The position numbers and the translations under genes were made by a program. From positions 1,621,001-1,685,000 of the forward strand of contig JACJZD010000001.1 in the NCBI GenBank assembly GCA_020635795.1: 64,000 nt of DNA, in the 5' to 3' direction. This document shows, one piece after another, positions 1 to 8,530 of the stretch. Below the pieces are notes generated by a model. It was not told the origin of the DNA and searched no databases. It saw nothing but the letters and a program-made list of their open reading frames with translations. Numbering within the stretch: position 1 is the stretch's first letter; each line of letters starts with the position of its first letter. Source of the stretch: Flavobacteriales bacterium. GTDB lineage: Bacteria; Bacteroidota; Bacteroidia; Flavobacteriales_E; Vicingaceae.

Positions 1-624
1 TTTTGCACCTTCATCGGTTAAATGTTTAACTAAATATTCGCCAACATGTCCAATTCCTTGAACAGCCACTTTTTTTCCTGCTAACGAATCAGAACCAAAT
101 TGCTCTTTTGCACAAGCTTTCATACCCATATAAACACCAAAGGCAGTAACTGGCGATGGGTCTCCACTTTTACCTGGTAAACCTGCAACGTGATTGGTTT
201 CCATGTTTACCCAAGTCATGTCTTGTGGCGAAATACCCACATCTTCTGCAGTAATGTATTTTCCTGATAAAGAATTTACGAATTTTCCAAATCTTCTAAA
301 CAAAGCTTCGTTTTTTTGAGTTTTAGAATCGCCAATAATTACGGCTTTTCCACCACCTAAATTTAAACCAGCCAACGCATTTTTGTAGGTCATTCCTCTC
401 GATAATCTTAACACATCAGTTACAGCTTCTGCCTCTGTAGCATAATTCCACATACGTGTACCACCTAAAGCTGGACCGCAAACTGTATTGTGTACTGCTA
501 TAATTGCTTTTAAACCAGTAGCTTGGTCTTGACAAAAAACCACTTGCTCGTGGTCGTAAACCGACATATCTGTTAACACTGTATTTACAGCTGTTTTAGG
601 TTGATTTTCCAAAATTGTTGACAT
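1..624 (-). CDS. Leucine/glutamate-type amino acid dehydrogenase (5' part, runs off the window)
   Basis: The reverse strand from the ATG at 624 reads open to the window edge, giving the N-terminal 208 residues of a Glu/Leu/Phe/Val dehydrogenase. Visible family landmarks are GPALGGTRMW, the glycine-rich GGGKAVI segment with the catalytic lysine, TAEDVG with the catalytic aspartate, and the start of the NAD-binding domain (VAVQGIGHVGEYL). These enzymes reversibly deaminate amino acids oxidatively in the cytoplasm; the GGTRMW form resembles leucine/valine dehydrogenases more than glutamate dehydrogenases, but substrate is inferred. The C-terminal part is outside the window. It is transcribed divergently from the ABC exporter at 763. 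Confidence 0.9.
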   Translation of the reverse strand, partial: MSTILENQPKTAVNTVLTDMSVYDHEQVVFCQDQATGLKAIIAVHNTVCGPALGGTRMWNYATEAEAVTDVLRLSRGMTYKNALAGLNLGGGKAVIIGDSKTQKNEALFRRFGKFVNSLSGKYITAEDVGISPQDMTWVNMETNHVAGLPGKSGDPSPVTAFGVYMGMKACAKEQFGSDSLAGKKVAVQGIGHVGEYLVKHLTDEGAK

Positions 625-762
625 TCTATAAAGATTTATAAATTCTAATTAAAGATACTTACTTTTGCAAAGTTCTAATTTCTGTGGGCAAAAATAATCT
701 TTATTCATTGATTTGTTAAAGATATTCGACAAAAAATAGAAACACACCAACTAGTACCATAA

Positions 763-2565
763 ATGAAATCGTTAAAGCATCTAAATAAATATTTATTCAA
801 GTACAAATACCGTTTGTTACTTGGAACTATTTTTATTGTTTTATCGAACATTTTCGCACTATATCCTGCACAAATTATTCGTGAAACGTTTAATTTGGTA
901 GAAACCAAACTATCGGGTAAAGCAATTGCAAGCACGAGTTTTATTGGCGATTTTTTTCAAAGTTTAAGTTTTGGAAAAGCCATTTTAGCATTTGGTATTG
1001 TGGTTTTTGTTTTGGCTATTATCAAAGGAATTTTTATGTTTTTTACTCGTCAAACCATCATTATTATGTCGCGTTTGATTGAGTTTGATTTAAAAAACGA
1101 AATTTTTAACCACTTTCAGCTACTCGATACTTCGTTCTACAAAGAAAACAATACGGGCGACATCATGAATCGAATTAGTGAAGATGTGAGCAAAGTAAGA
1201 ATGTATATCGGTCCCGGAATTATGTATAGTGTTAACCTTATCACCCTTTTTGCATTGGTTATTCCAGTAATGTTTTCCATCAATGTTAAACTAACACTTT
1301 ATTCGCTAACCCCCTTACCTATTCTATCGTTTATTATTTATTACGTGAGTAGTCGAATAAATAAACAAAGCGAAAAAGTACAAGCCAAACTATCTGACAT
1401 TACTACGCTTTCGCAAGAGACCTATTCAGGCATTCGTATCATAAAATCGTTTGTGAAAGAGAAATTGTTCGTTAACAAACTATACGACGAAAACGAAGAA
1501 TACCTAAAAAGTTCGATGCATTTAGTGAGAACTAATGCAGTATTTTTCCCAGTAATGATGTTGTTAATTGGTTTGAGCACCATTTTTACGATTTACATTG
1601 GCGGTATTGAATACATTAACGGAAATGTAACGTTGGGTAATATTTTAGAGTTTGTTTTTTACATTAACATGCTAACTTGGCCAGTTACTGCTATAGGGTG
1701 GGTAACCTCTATTGTGCAACGCGCAGCAGCATCGCAAACCAGAATAAACGAGTTTTTAGATACCAAACCAAAAATTGAAAACCCTACCGAAAAACATTTT
1801 GACTATTCGGGCAACATTGTGTTTAAAAATGCTTCGTTTACCTATCCCGAATCGGGTATAAATGCCTTAAAAAATGTTTCGTTTGAAGTTAAACAAGGTG
1901 AAACACTAGCGATAGTCGGTAGAACGGGTTCTGGAAAATCGTCTATCATCAATTTAATTTTACGAAAATACGATGTTACCAGTGGATCTATTTTTATTGA
2001 TGATGAAAACATACAGCAACTCAATTTAAATGAGTTACGAGAAAACATTGGCTATGTACCACAAGAAGTATTTTTGTTTTCGGATAGTATTGAAAACAAC
2101 ATTGCTTTTGGTTACAAAAACGGTTTGCCCCACAAAGCAGTAATTGAAGAAGCTGCAAAAAATGCTGCCATTTATAGCAACATTATTGAGTTTCCGAATG
2201 GTTTTAAAACCCGAATTGGTGAACGTGGAGTAACTTTATCGGGTGGACAAAAACAACGAATTTCTATTGCTCGAGCCATTATTAAAGAACCTAAAATATT
2301 GATTTTCGACGATTGTTTATCGGCGGTAGATACCGAAACTGAAGACATTATTTTAGAAAATTTAGAACGCATTATGAAAGACAAAACTTCGTTAATTGTG
2401 AGCCACAGAGTTTCGTCGGTAAAAAATGCCGATAAAATTTTGGTGATTGAAAATGGAGAAATTATTGAAACTGGAACACACCAAAGCTTACTAGACTTGG
2501 GTAAAACCTATTATACCATGTACCAAAATCAATTGTTGGAAATGGACAAACAAAAAGTAGAATAA
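763..2565 (+). CDS. ABC exporter, fused membrane and ATPase domains, with Asp in place of the Walker B Glu
   Basis: This 600-residue half-transporter has the MsbA/MDR exporter layout: six membrane segments in about residues 15-320, then an ATPase domain. The ATPase shows Walker A (GRTGSGKSS), Q-loop (VPQEVFLFS), signature (LSGGQKQR), Walker B (ILIFDD) and H-loop (IVSHR). The residue after the Walker B aspartate is D517 instead of the usual catalytic glutamate. In known heterodimeric exporters such a change marks the degenerate subunit. No second exporter gene is adjacent; another, canonical one lies at 46109. The substrate is unknown, probably a lipid or drug-like compound moved across the inner membrane. 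Confidence 0.9.
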   Translation: MKSLKHLNKYLFKYKYRLLLGTIFIVLSNIFALYPAQIIRETFNLVETKLSGKAIASTSFIGDFFQSLSFGKAILAFGIVVFVLAIIKGIFMFFTRQTIIIMSRLIEFDLKNEIFNHFQLLDTSFYKENNTGDIMNRISEDVSKVRMYIGPGIMYSVNLITLFALVIPVMFSINVKLTLYSLTPLPILSFIIYYVSSRINKQSEKVQAKLSDITTLSQETYSGIRIIKSFVKEKLFVNKLYDENEEYLKSSMHLVRTNAVFFPVMMLLIGLSTIFTIYIGGIEYINGNVTLGNILEFVFYINMLTWPVTAIGWVTSIVQRAAASQTRINEFLDTKPKIENPTEKHFDYSGNIVFKNASFTYPESGINALKNVSFEVKQGETLAIVGRTGSGKSSIINLILRKYDVTSGSIFIDDENIQQLNLNELRENIGYVPQEVFLFSDSIENNIAFGYKNGLPHKAVIEEAAKNAAIYSNIIEFPNGFKTRIGERGVTLSGGQKQRISIARAIIKEPKILIFDDCLSAVDTETEDIILENLERIMKDKTSLIVSHRVSSVKNADKILVIENGEIIETGTHQSLLDLGKTYYTMYQNQLLEMDKQKVE

Positions 2566-2580
2566 ATATTTTAAAAATTG

Positions 2581-2611
2581 TTTGATAACTAATTATTAAT
2601 GTATAAATTTG
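2581..2611 (+). promoter_or_regulatory. Bacteroidota-type promoter of rplS
   Basis: A TTG at 2582-2584 is followed after exactly 19 bases by TAAATTTG at 2604-2611, matching the Bacteroidota primary-sigma consensus of a -33 TTG and a -7 TAnnTTTG. It sits in the 84-bp gap between the ABC exporter and rplS and would start transcription near 2617, about 33 bases before the rplS ATG. Confidence 0.7.
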
Positions 2612-2649
2612 CAGCCCTTTTAAAAGGAAATATTTAATACTAAAGAAGC

Positions 2650-3009
2650 ATGGAAGCGATAAAATTTGTAGAAAACGACTTGTCACCAATAAATGAATTC
2701 CCAGCATTTAAAGCAGGAGATACTATTATTGTATATTATAAAATTAAAGAGGGTGCTAAAGAAAGAATCCAACATTTTCAAGGTGTTGTATTACAAAGAA
2801 AAAACTCAGGAGCTAATGAAACCTTTACTATTAGAAAAATGTCTGGTAACATTGGTGTAGAAAGAGTTTTTCCATTGGCTTCTCCAATGTTAGATAAAAT
2901 TGAAGTAGTTAAACACGGTCACGTTAAACGTGCTAGAATTTTCTACTTGAGAGATTTAACTGGTAAATCTGCTCGTATTAAAGAGAAAAAAAGAGTTGCT
3001 ACAAAGTAA
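2650..3009 (+). CDS. rplS: 50S ribosomal protein L19
   Basis: At 119 residues this has the usual length and sequence of bacterial L19: the N-terminal segment, FKAGDTIIVYYKIKEG, the FQGVVLQRK strand and the FTIRKMSGNIGVERVFPL core, with a basic C-terminus ending in KEKKRVATK. L19 sits at the interface between the ribosomal subunits. It is a single-gene unit here, with its own promoter at 2581-2611 and a strong terminator directly after the stop. The usual rimM-trmD neighbours are absent. Confidence 0.97.
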   Translation: MEAIKFVENDLSPINEFPAFKAGDTIIVYYKIKEGAKERIQHFQGVVLQRKNSGANETFTIRKMSGNIGVERVFPLASPMLDKIEVVKHGHVKRARIFYLRDLTGKSARIKEKKRVATK

Positions 3010-3017
3010 TCTCCACA

Positions 3018-3067
3018 ATTACAAAAAAAAGAGGCTAACCAAATGGTTAGCCTCTTTTTTTTGTAAT
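3018..3067 (+). terminator. Rho-independent terminator of rplS
   Basis: A nearly perfect inverted repeat (stem GAGGCTAACC / GGTTAGCCTC, extended by A and T tracts) begins nine bases after the rplS stop and ends in eight T residues on the plus strand. The A tract on the other side would also allow it to act in reverse. Confidence 0.9.
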
Positions 3068-3139
3068 CATTTTAATCTCTTAAAAAGAAACTTTATTCTT
3101 TTTCAATTATGTATTATATTTGGATACAATATACTTTTT

Positions 3140-3643
3140 ATGAAAAAATTATTTTACATACTATTAACAATAATTATTTCAAAATCTGTTTTTTCACAAT
3201 CTGATAAAGTATTTAATTATTCTGATACTATATTTTCTATTAACTCTATACACCGTCTAGATTTAAATTATGATTATAACGGTGGACGAGTAATAAAAGA
3301 TTCCCTAGGAACAGCTGAATTAAATGAACTTGCAAAGTTCTTAATAAACAACCCTAACCTTTATTGCCACTTAGAAAACCATACCGACCATAGGGGGTCA
3401 GATAAATACAATTTAAAACTTTCTGAATATAGGGCTCAAAGTGTTGTTTTTGAATTAATCACAAATTATAACATTGATTCCACAAAAGTAAAAGCTATTG
3501 GATTTGGAGAATCTAATCCAATTGTAAATATGTTATTTATTGAACAAATGAAGTTGCAAAATGAAGATGAATGCATTCGTGAAGGGGTTTATTTAGTTAA
3601 TAGAAGAACTCAATTACGAATAATTGACATTAAACAACATTAA
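3140..3643 (+). CDS. OmpA-family (C-terminal peptidoglycan-binding domain) exported protein
   Basis: This encodes 167 residues. I chose the ATG at 3140 because it gives a clean signal peptide (MKKLFYILLTIIISKSVFSQ) and lies 18 bases after a TATATTTG box at 3115-3122. The mature part is one OmpA-like domain: LNELAKFLINNPNLYCHLENHTDHRGSDKYNLKLS with the TDHRG motif, then SEYRAQSVVFELI and VKAIGFGESNPIV, ending near NRRTQLRI. Such domains bind peptidoglycan in the periplasm. There is no beta-barrel, so this is a short anchor-type protein of unknown partner. Confidence 0.85.
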   Translation: MKKLFYILLTIIISKSVFSQSDKVFNYSDTIFSINSIHRLDLNYDYNGGRVIKDSLGTAELNELAKFLINNPNLYCHLENHTDHRGSDKYNLKLSEYRAQSVVFELITNYNIDSTKVKAIGFGESNPIVNMLFIEQMKLQNEDECIREGVYLVNRRTQLRIIDIKQH

Positions 3644-3664
3644 ACGACTCTCCCTTTTGTCGCC

Positions 3665-3687
3665 TTTGTTTGTGTCCCACAAACAAA
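3665..3687 (+). repeat. REP-like hairpin on the left of the transposase
   Basis: A 10-bp stem with a three-base loop (TTTGTTTGTG, TCC, CACAAACAAA) lies 52 bases before the transposase start. Its 16-base core at 3668-3683 recurs exactly, inverted, at 4264-4279 downstream of the gene. Confidence 0.75.
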
Positions 3688-3738
3688 AAGTAAACTTGAT
3701 TATTTATATCTATTCCATCATTTTTTTACATTTGGAAT

Positions 3739-4260
3739 ATGGAACTAAACAAACTTTATTTCTACACAGCTACAATACTCGATTGGAAACAATTGTTAAG
3801 TTTCGACAAGTATAAAGACTACATCATAAACAGCTTAAAATATTTAGTAGATAACAAGAAAATAGCTTTGTATGGTTTTGTAATAATGCCCAATCATATC
3901 CATATCATTTGGGAATTACTAGAGTTAAACGGTAAAGAATTACCTCATGTTAGTTTTATGAAATATACCAGCCACTTGATATTAAAAGATTTACAAACCA
4001 ATAACCCTAAATTATTAAGTGAATTTAAGGTAAATTTAGAGACGAGAACCCACCAGTTTTGGCAAAGAGACGCTTTACCTGTCCACTTATATACTCCCGA
4101 AGTTATTTATCAAAAACTGGATTATATTCATAATAATCCGTTACAAGATAAGTGGATGTTAGTGGAATTAGCTACTGACTATAAATACTCGTCTGCATAT
4201 TTTTATGAAAACGAAAAGGATGATTTTGGAATACTAACCCACATAAATGAAAGAATCTAA
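3739..4260 (+). CDS. REP-associated tyrosine transposase (Y1/HUH family)
   Basis: The 173-residue protein belongs to the IS200/Y1 transposase-like family. The HUH pair is in MPNHIHII (H53, H55) and the probable catalytic tyrosine is in KLDYIHNNP (about Y129), with the family's FWQRDALPV and YSSA segments. These single-strand DNA transposases cut and join at hairpins. The gene is single, complete, and framed by inverted copies of one hairpin (3665-3687 and 4264-4278), the arrangement seen for REP-associated transposases. Whether it still mobilises anything is unknown. Confidence 0.88.
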   Translation: MELNKLYFYTATILDWKQLLSFDKYKDYIINSLKYLVDNKKIALYGFVIMPNHIHIIWELLELNGKELPHVSFMKYTSHLILKDLQTNNPKLLSEFKVNLETRTHQFWQRDALPVHLYTPEVIYQKLDYIHNNPLQDKWMLVELATDYKYSSAYFYENEKDDFGILTHINERI

Positions 4261-4263
4261 TCA

Positions 4264-4279
4264 TTTGTGGGACACAAAC
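4264..4279 (-). repeat. REP-like hairpin on the right of the transposase
   Basis: TTTGTG, GGA, CACAAA forms a 6-bp stem starting three bases after the transposase stop. The 16 bases 4264-4279 are the exact reverse complement of 3668-3683. A looser match (CTTTTGTC upstream, GACAAAAAG downstream) extends the inverted similarity outwards. Confidence 0.75.
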
Positions 4280-4301
4280 GATGGCATAAAAGACAAAAAG
4301 G

Positions 4302-5537
4302 TTAACTAATAACCTCCCTCAACATTCCCAAAGCAGCAATTGTACTACGTTCAATATTAATGCTACGTATTTTACCAAAAGTAAATAACTTGCTTGTTAC
4401 AGTAGTTTTGGTAGCAACAGCAATCCAAACCGTACCCACAGGTTTTTCAGGTGTACCACCATTTGGTCCAGCAACACCAGAGGTAGCAACAGCATAATCA
4501 ACTCCATATTTTTGCAACACACCTTTTGCCATTTGTTCTACTACTTGTTGGCTAACAGCACCGTGGTTTTCAATATCGGCAGGGTTTACTCCCAACTCGT
4601 TAATTTTAATTTGGTTGGCATAACTTACAACCGAGCCAATAAAATAATCGGAACTCCCCGAAACACTCGTTAACAAATGAGCAACGTAACCACCTGTACA
4701 ACTTTCGGCAGTAGCCAACGTGGCTTTTTTATTTCGCAACATGTCGCCAATAACTTCCTCTATGTTTCTACCATCAAACGAATAAATGTAGTTGGGTATA
4801 ATGGCATTTAATTTTGTCACTTGCTCATCAATTTGCTGTTGTACGGCTTTTCTGTCATTGCCTTTTGAGCTTAAACGCAATTTAACCCTACCAGGAGAAG
4901 GTAAATAAGCCAGTTTAATGTTTTGAGGTAAGCCATCTTCCCAATCAGCAATAATTTCTGCCAATTTCGATTCAGGCAAACCCTGCGTGTAAATCATTTG
5001 GTGTACAATTTCGGGCAACACGTATTTTTGTTTCAACCAAGGTATTACCGTATCGGTAATCATGGCTTTCATCTCAAAAGGCACTCCGGGCATGGCTACC
5101 ACCACTTTATTTTCTTTTTCAAACCACAAGCCTGGAGCTGTTCCGTGCATATTCCTCACCACTTTACAATTATCAGGAACCAAGGCTTGTTTTTTGTTTC
5201 GTTCGTTCATCTCAAAACCACGACCTAAAATCAACCGTTCAATGTCTTGATAAACCGTTTTGTCTTCAACTAATTTTCCACCAAAATATTCGTTTAACAC
5301 AGGCATCGTTAAATCGTCGTTGGTTGGTCCTAACCCACCCGTAATCAACACCACATCAACATTTTTAATGGAATAATCCACCCTGTTTAAAATATGTTCA
5401 CGGTTATCGCTAATCGAAACATGTTCGCGAATGGTAAAACCAATTTTATCCAACTCAGTAGCAATCCAATGTGCGTTGGTATTCAACGTCTGTCCAATTA
5501 AAAGCTCATCGCCAACAGAAATGATGTCTAAATTCAT
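4302..5537 (-). CDS. cinA: CinA: competence/damage-inducible protein, nicotinamide-nucleotide amidase family
   Basis: At 411 residues this is a full-length CinA. The N-terminal molybdopterin-binding-like domain (about 1-170) shows SVGDELLIGQTLNTNAHW and ITGGLGPTNDDLT with PGVPFEMK. The C-terminal amidase domain (about 255-411) shows TLATAESCTGGYVAHLLTS, SDYFIGSVVSYAN and ATSGVAGPNGGTPEKPVGTVWIA. Known family members deamidate nicotinamide mononucleotide and hydrolyse ADP-ribose in NAD recycling. Some have been tied to competence or drug tolerance. The ATG at 5537 is clear. The gene stands alone on the minus strand and its 3' end faces the transposase hairpin. Confidence 0.95.
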   Translation of the reverse strand: MNLDIISVGDELLIGQTLNTNAHWIATELDKIGFTIREHVSISDNREHILNRVDYSIKNVDVVLITGGLGPTNDDLTMPVLNEYFGGKLVEDKTVYQDIERLILGRGFEMNERNKKQALVPDNCKVVRNMHGTAPGLWFEKENKVVVAMPGVPFEMKAMITDTVIPWLKQKYVLPEIVHQMIYTQGLPESKLAEIIADWEDGLPQNIKLAYLPSPGRVKLRLSSKGNDRKAVQQQIDEQVTKLNAIIPNYIYSFDGRNIEEVIGDMLRNKKATLATAESCTGGYVAHLLTSVSGSSDYFIGSVVSYANQIKINELGVNPADIENHGAVSQQVVEQMAKGVLQKYGVDYAVATSGVAGPNGGTPEKPVGTVWIAVATKTTVTSKLFTFGKIRSINIERSTIAALGMLREVIS

Positions 5538-5629
5538 TATTCAAAATTATGATTTAGAAATTGGTATAAAATACTTCGGCATAAAAAATATGTTTTAATT
5601 ACATTTGAAAAAATTACATTTTACAACAC

Positions 5630-6340
5630 ATGAAAAAAATTACCATAGTAGCCATAACTCTTATTACTTTGGCAGGATGTGCCGAAATGACTTCAGTAAT
5701 GGAACAAGTGAGTACCGAAATGGGTTCTACAACCCCTAGCTTAACTAACGATGAAGTTATTCGTGGTTTACGAGAGGCTTTAACGGTAGGTACAAACAAC
5801 TCATCAAGCTTAACTTCAAAACTAGACGGTTTTTATAAAAACCCAGAAATTTTTATTCCTTTTCCTGAAGAAGCCATAAAAGTAAAAAATACTGTGGAAG
5901 ATCTTGGCATGAAAAAACAAGTGGATGAATTTGTGATGACCTTGAACAGAGCGGCAGAAACTGCTACCAAAGAAGCTGCTCCAATTTTTGTTAATGCCAT
6001 AAAAGAAATGACCATTGCCGATGGATTTGCTATTTTAAGAGGTAACGATAATGCTGCCACTCAATATTTAAAAGATAAAACAAGTGCCCAACTGAAAGTG
6101 AAATTCAACCCTGTTGTAAAAAATGCCATTCAAAAAGTGGAGGTAACAAAATACTGGAACCCAGTAATTAATACATACAACAAAGTACCGTTTGTTGAAC
6201 CTATGAACCCCAATTTAGAAGATTACATTACAACAAAAGCTATGGACGGTTTGTTTTTAATGATTGAAAAAGAAGAAGCAAAAATTAGAAAAGACCCTTT
6301 GGCGCGTGTTACTGATTTATTGAAGAAGGTTTTTCAGTAG
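5630..6340 (+). CDS. DUF4197 lipoprotein
   Basis: The 236-residue product begins with a lipoprotein signal (ITLITLAGC) and continues as the DUF4197 family: LTNDEVIRGLREALTVGTNNS near the front, YKNPEIFIPFPEEA, FAILRGNDNAATQYL, and YWNPVINTYNKVPF with TTKAMDGLFLMIEKEEAKIRKDP at the end. The family is common in Bacteroidota and Proteobacteria, has no established function, and is expected to be anchored in the outer or inner membrane facing the periplasm. A possible promoter box TACATTTG lies at 5600-5607. It is divergent from cinA. Confidence 0.88.
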   Translation: MKKITIVAITLITLAGCAEMTSVMEQVSTEMGSTTPSLTNDEVIRGLREALTVGTNNSSSLTSKLDGFYKNPEIFIPFPEEAIKVKNTVEDLGMKKQVDEFVMTLNRAAETATKEAAPIFVNAIKEMTIADGFAILRGNDNAATQYLKDKTSAQLKVKFNPVVKNAIQKVEVTKYWNPVINTYNKVPFVEPMNPNLEDYITTKAMDGLFLMIEKEEAKIRKDPLARVTDLLKKVFQ

Positions 6341-6401
6341 ACAGTTGTCAGTTCACAGTATATAGTTTACAAAAAACTAAACACGAAACACCATTCACAC
6401 A
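6341..6401 (+). repeat. Word-repeat spacer before the Nudix gene
   Basis: The gap consists of drifting short words such as ACAGT, CAGTT, AAACAC and AAACTA, ending directly at the next ATG. Similar spacers precede several other genes in the window (10341, 12366, 49999, 50440, 50868, 58550). Confidence 0.4.
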
Positions 6402-6950
6402 ATGAAAAACCCTTGGAAAACCAAACATAGTGAATTGAAGTACGAAAATCCTTGGATTAGTGTTACTGAACACCAAGTTGTAAATGCTGCTGGAAATGAT
6501 GGTATTTATGGAACGGTACATTTTAAAAACATTGCCATTGGCATTATTCCTTTAGATAAAGACAACAATACGTGGTTGGTTGGTCAGTTTAGATACCCAT
6601 TAAACCAGTACAGTTGGGAAATTTGCGAAGGTGGTGGTAAACACCATGTTGACCCTTTAACTTCTGCAAAACGAGAATTGTTAGAAGAATTGGGTATTAA
6701 AGCTGAAAAATGGGAAAAATTACTGGATATGCATTTGAGCAATTCGGTTTCTGACGAAGTTGGAATCATATACATCGCAAAAGACCTCACGTATCACAAC
6801 CCTGAACCAGAAGAGGACGAAATACTTGAACTTAAGAAAGTTAGCCTTAACGATGCTTACAACATGGTTATGAATGGTGAAATAACCGACAGTCTGAGCG
6901 TTGCTGGGATACTAAAAACCAAAATTTTGGTGGATAAAAACCTAATCTAA
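6402..6950 (+). CDS. Nudix hydrolase, ADP-ribose pyrophosphatase-like
   Basis: This 182-residue protein has the Nudix fold. The core box reads EGGG, then seven variable residues, then AKRELLEELGI. The REUxEExGU half with the metal-binding glutamates is intact, but the first glutamate of the usual Gx5E half is absent. The upstream YGTVHFKNIAIGIIPLD and WLVGQFRYPLNQYSWEICEGGG resemble ADP-sugar pyrophosphatases (NudF-type), which cleave ADP-ribose to AMP and ribose 5-phosphate. Substrate is inferred. It ends five bases before the next gene, so the two are probably co-transcribed. Confidence 0.85.
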   Translation: MKNPWKTKHSELKYENPWISVTEHQVVNAAGNDGIYGTVHFKNIAIGIIPLDKDNNTWLVGQFRYPLNQYSWEICEGGGKHHVDPLTSAKRELLEELGIKAEKWEKLLDMHLSNSVSDEVGIIYIAKDLTYHNPEPEEDEILELKKVSLNDAYNMVMNGEITDSLSVAGILKTKILVDKNLI

Positions 6951-6955
6951 ACCTG

Positions 6956-8431
6956 ATGAAAAATTGGTTGTGGACTGTTGTTATTTTATCGCTTTTTACA
7001 GCTACTTTTTTTAATCAACTCAATTTAAATCAACTCCCACAAGAACTTATTCGAGATGGAGAAACAGTAGTAACTTCTGATGATTGGAGTTATTTAGGTC
7101 CTGCAACCAATTATTATAAAACAGGGGTTTGGAAAAACAATATACCTGGTAAAATCGCTTATTTTTCCCACACTCCAGGATATGGCTCATTGTATTATTG
7201 CTGTTTACTGCTTAACGAAAACCATGCTCTTTTACTCCTTAAAACAATACAAATCATCTTGTTCAGCTTGTCTGTTTATTGTTTATATCACATTGGTTTT
7301 AACCTATTAAAAAACGAGCTTATTGCATTTATCATTACTGTAATATATGGGCTCACGCCATTCGCTACAGGTTTTTTATACTATACTTTAACAGAAGGAA
7401 TAACTCCTGCTTTAACTATTTTTTACCTTTATTTTTTAACCAAAGCTTTTTACCACCAATCGGTAAAACATAAAAATATATTCTTTGGGTTAGCCGCTCT
7501 CGTATTTGCTTATTTGTTTGTAACTCGACCTGTTTTAGTGGTGTTTGGTCTACTACTACCGATTGTCATCTATAAATCGTATTCAAAGCCACTAAAAAAA
7601 ATAATACTGTTAGGTGCAATTGCCTCAAGCTTAATGGTATTATGGCAAATAAGAAATTACAACATTGCAGACAAATACGTGGGTATTTATCCCATTTATT
7701 ATGCCGATAACAATTCTATTTATAGACCAACATTAGAAAGTTTTTGGGATTTTAATAAATCCTGGGGAGTAGAGGGGCATGTTTATCACTCCTATTCCCT
7801 CCCCTTTTGGACTGCTGCAATTAAAGGCGACACATCCATTTCACACATCCATTTCATCATTGATAATTTTCCTAAATATGTGGTAGATTTTTATGGAAAA
7901 GATAAACTAACCAATGTTTTTAGAAATTATCAAAAAGCTATTCTTGTACAAAAACAATACTACGACAAAGGGATTCCTATGCCCGAATACAAAATACCTG
8001 AAGAGCAGCTTGTGGTAAATCAATTTAAAGCATTAACTACTGAGTTTAAAAACGAATTCTGGTTTCAATATCACGTTATTTCTCCTTTAAAAGTTTTTAA
8101 AGTCATGGCTTTTCACTCTAATCTCTCGCCTTATTTATTTCAGGTTACTTTACGAGGAAATATCATAATGGAATTTTTCCGTTTGTTATTTTTTAGCCTT
8201 CATGTATTATGTTTTTTAGCGTTGTTACTAAATATTATTTGTTTCAAGTGGAACACTGATTTTCTTAACAGCCTATTTTTACCCACTTTTATTTATGTTT
8301 TATTTTTGTGTTATTTCCAGCGCGGAATAGAGGAACGCTACACCCTTCCTTTAATACCCATACTACTCATTGCTCTTTTTAACATCATTCTACTCTCTAA
8401 AGCATTTTTAAACCAAAAAAAGTGTTTATAA
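6956..8431 (+). CDS. Polytopic membrane protein, probably a lipid-linked-sugar glycosyltransferase (GT39/ArnT-like)
   Basis: The protein has 491 residues with about ten hydrophobic segments. A pair of acidic residues (D42, D43, in TSDDWSYLGPA) lies in the first large extracytoplasmic loop, followed by THTPGYGSLYY-like sequence and YTLTEGITPALTIFYLYFL. This arrangement is typical of GT-C glycosyltransferases that take sugar from a polyprenyl phosphate on the outer face of the inner membrane. No family motif is decisive, so the assignment is by fold pattern only; acceptor and donor are unknown. It starts five bases after the Nudix gene. Confidence 0.6.
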   Translation: MKNWLWTVVILSLFTATFFNQLNLNQLPQELIRDGETVVTSDDWSYLGPATNYYKTGVWKNNIPGKIAYFSHTPGYGSLYYCCLLLNENHALLLLKTIQIILFSLSVYCLYHIGFNLLKNELIAFIITVIYGLTPFATGFLYYTLTEGITPALTIFYLYFLTKAFYHQSVKHKNIFFGLAALVFAYLFVTRPVLVVFGLLLPIVIYKSYSKPLKKIILLGAIASSLMVLWQIRNYNIADKYVGIYPIYYADNNSIYRPTLESFWDFNKSWGVEGHVYHSYSLPFWTAAIKGDTSISHIHFIIDNFPKYVVDFYGKDKLTNVFRNYQKAILVQKQYYDKGIPMPEYKIPEEQLVVNQFKALTTEFKNEFWFQYHVISPLKVFKVMAFHSNLSPYLFQVTLRGNIIMEFFRLLFFSLHVLCFLALLLNIICFKWNTDFLNSLFLPTFIYVLFLCYFQRGIEERYTLPLIPILLIALFNIILLSKAFLNQKKCL

Positions 8432-8458
8432 AAAGTACGATTACTGCTTAAAATCATG

Positions 8459-8488
8459 TTTTTTTTAAGACTTTATTTGGTAACTTCG
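8459..8488 (+). promoter_or_regulatory. Possible promoter of etfB
   Basis: TAACTTCG at 8481-8488 matches seven of eight positions of the TAnnTTTG box and lies about 43 bases before the etfB ATG. The -33 region is T-rich but lacks a clear TTG. Confidence 0.35.
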
Positions 8489-8530
8489 TTGGCATTAAAT
8501 TTCTACTTAAAATAATTTAAAATATATCAG

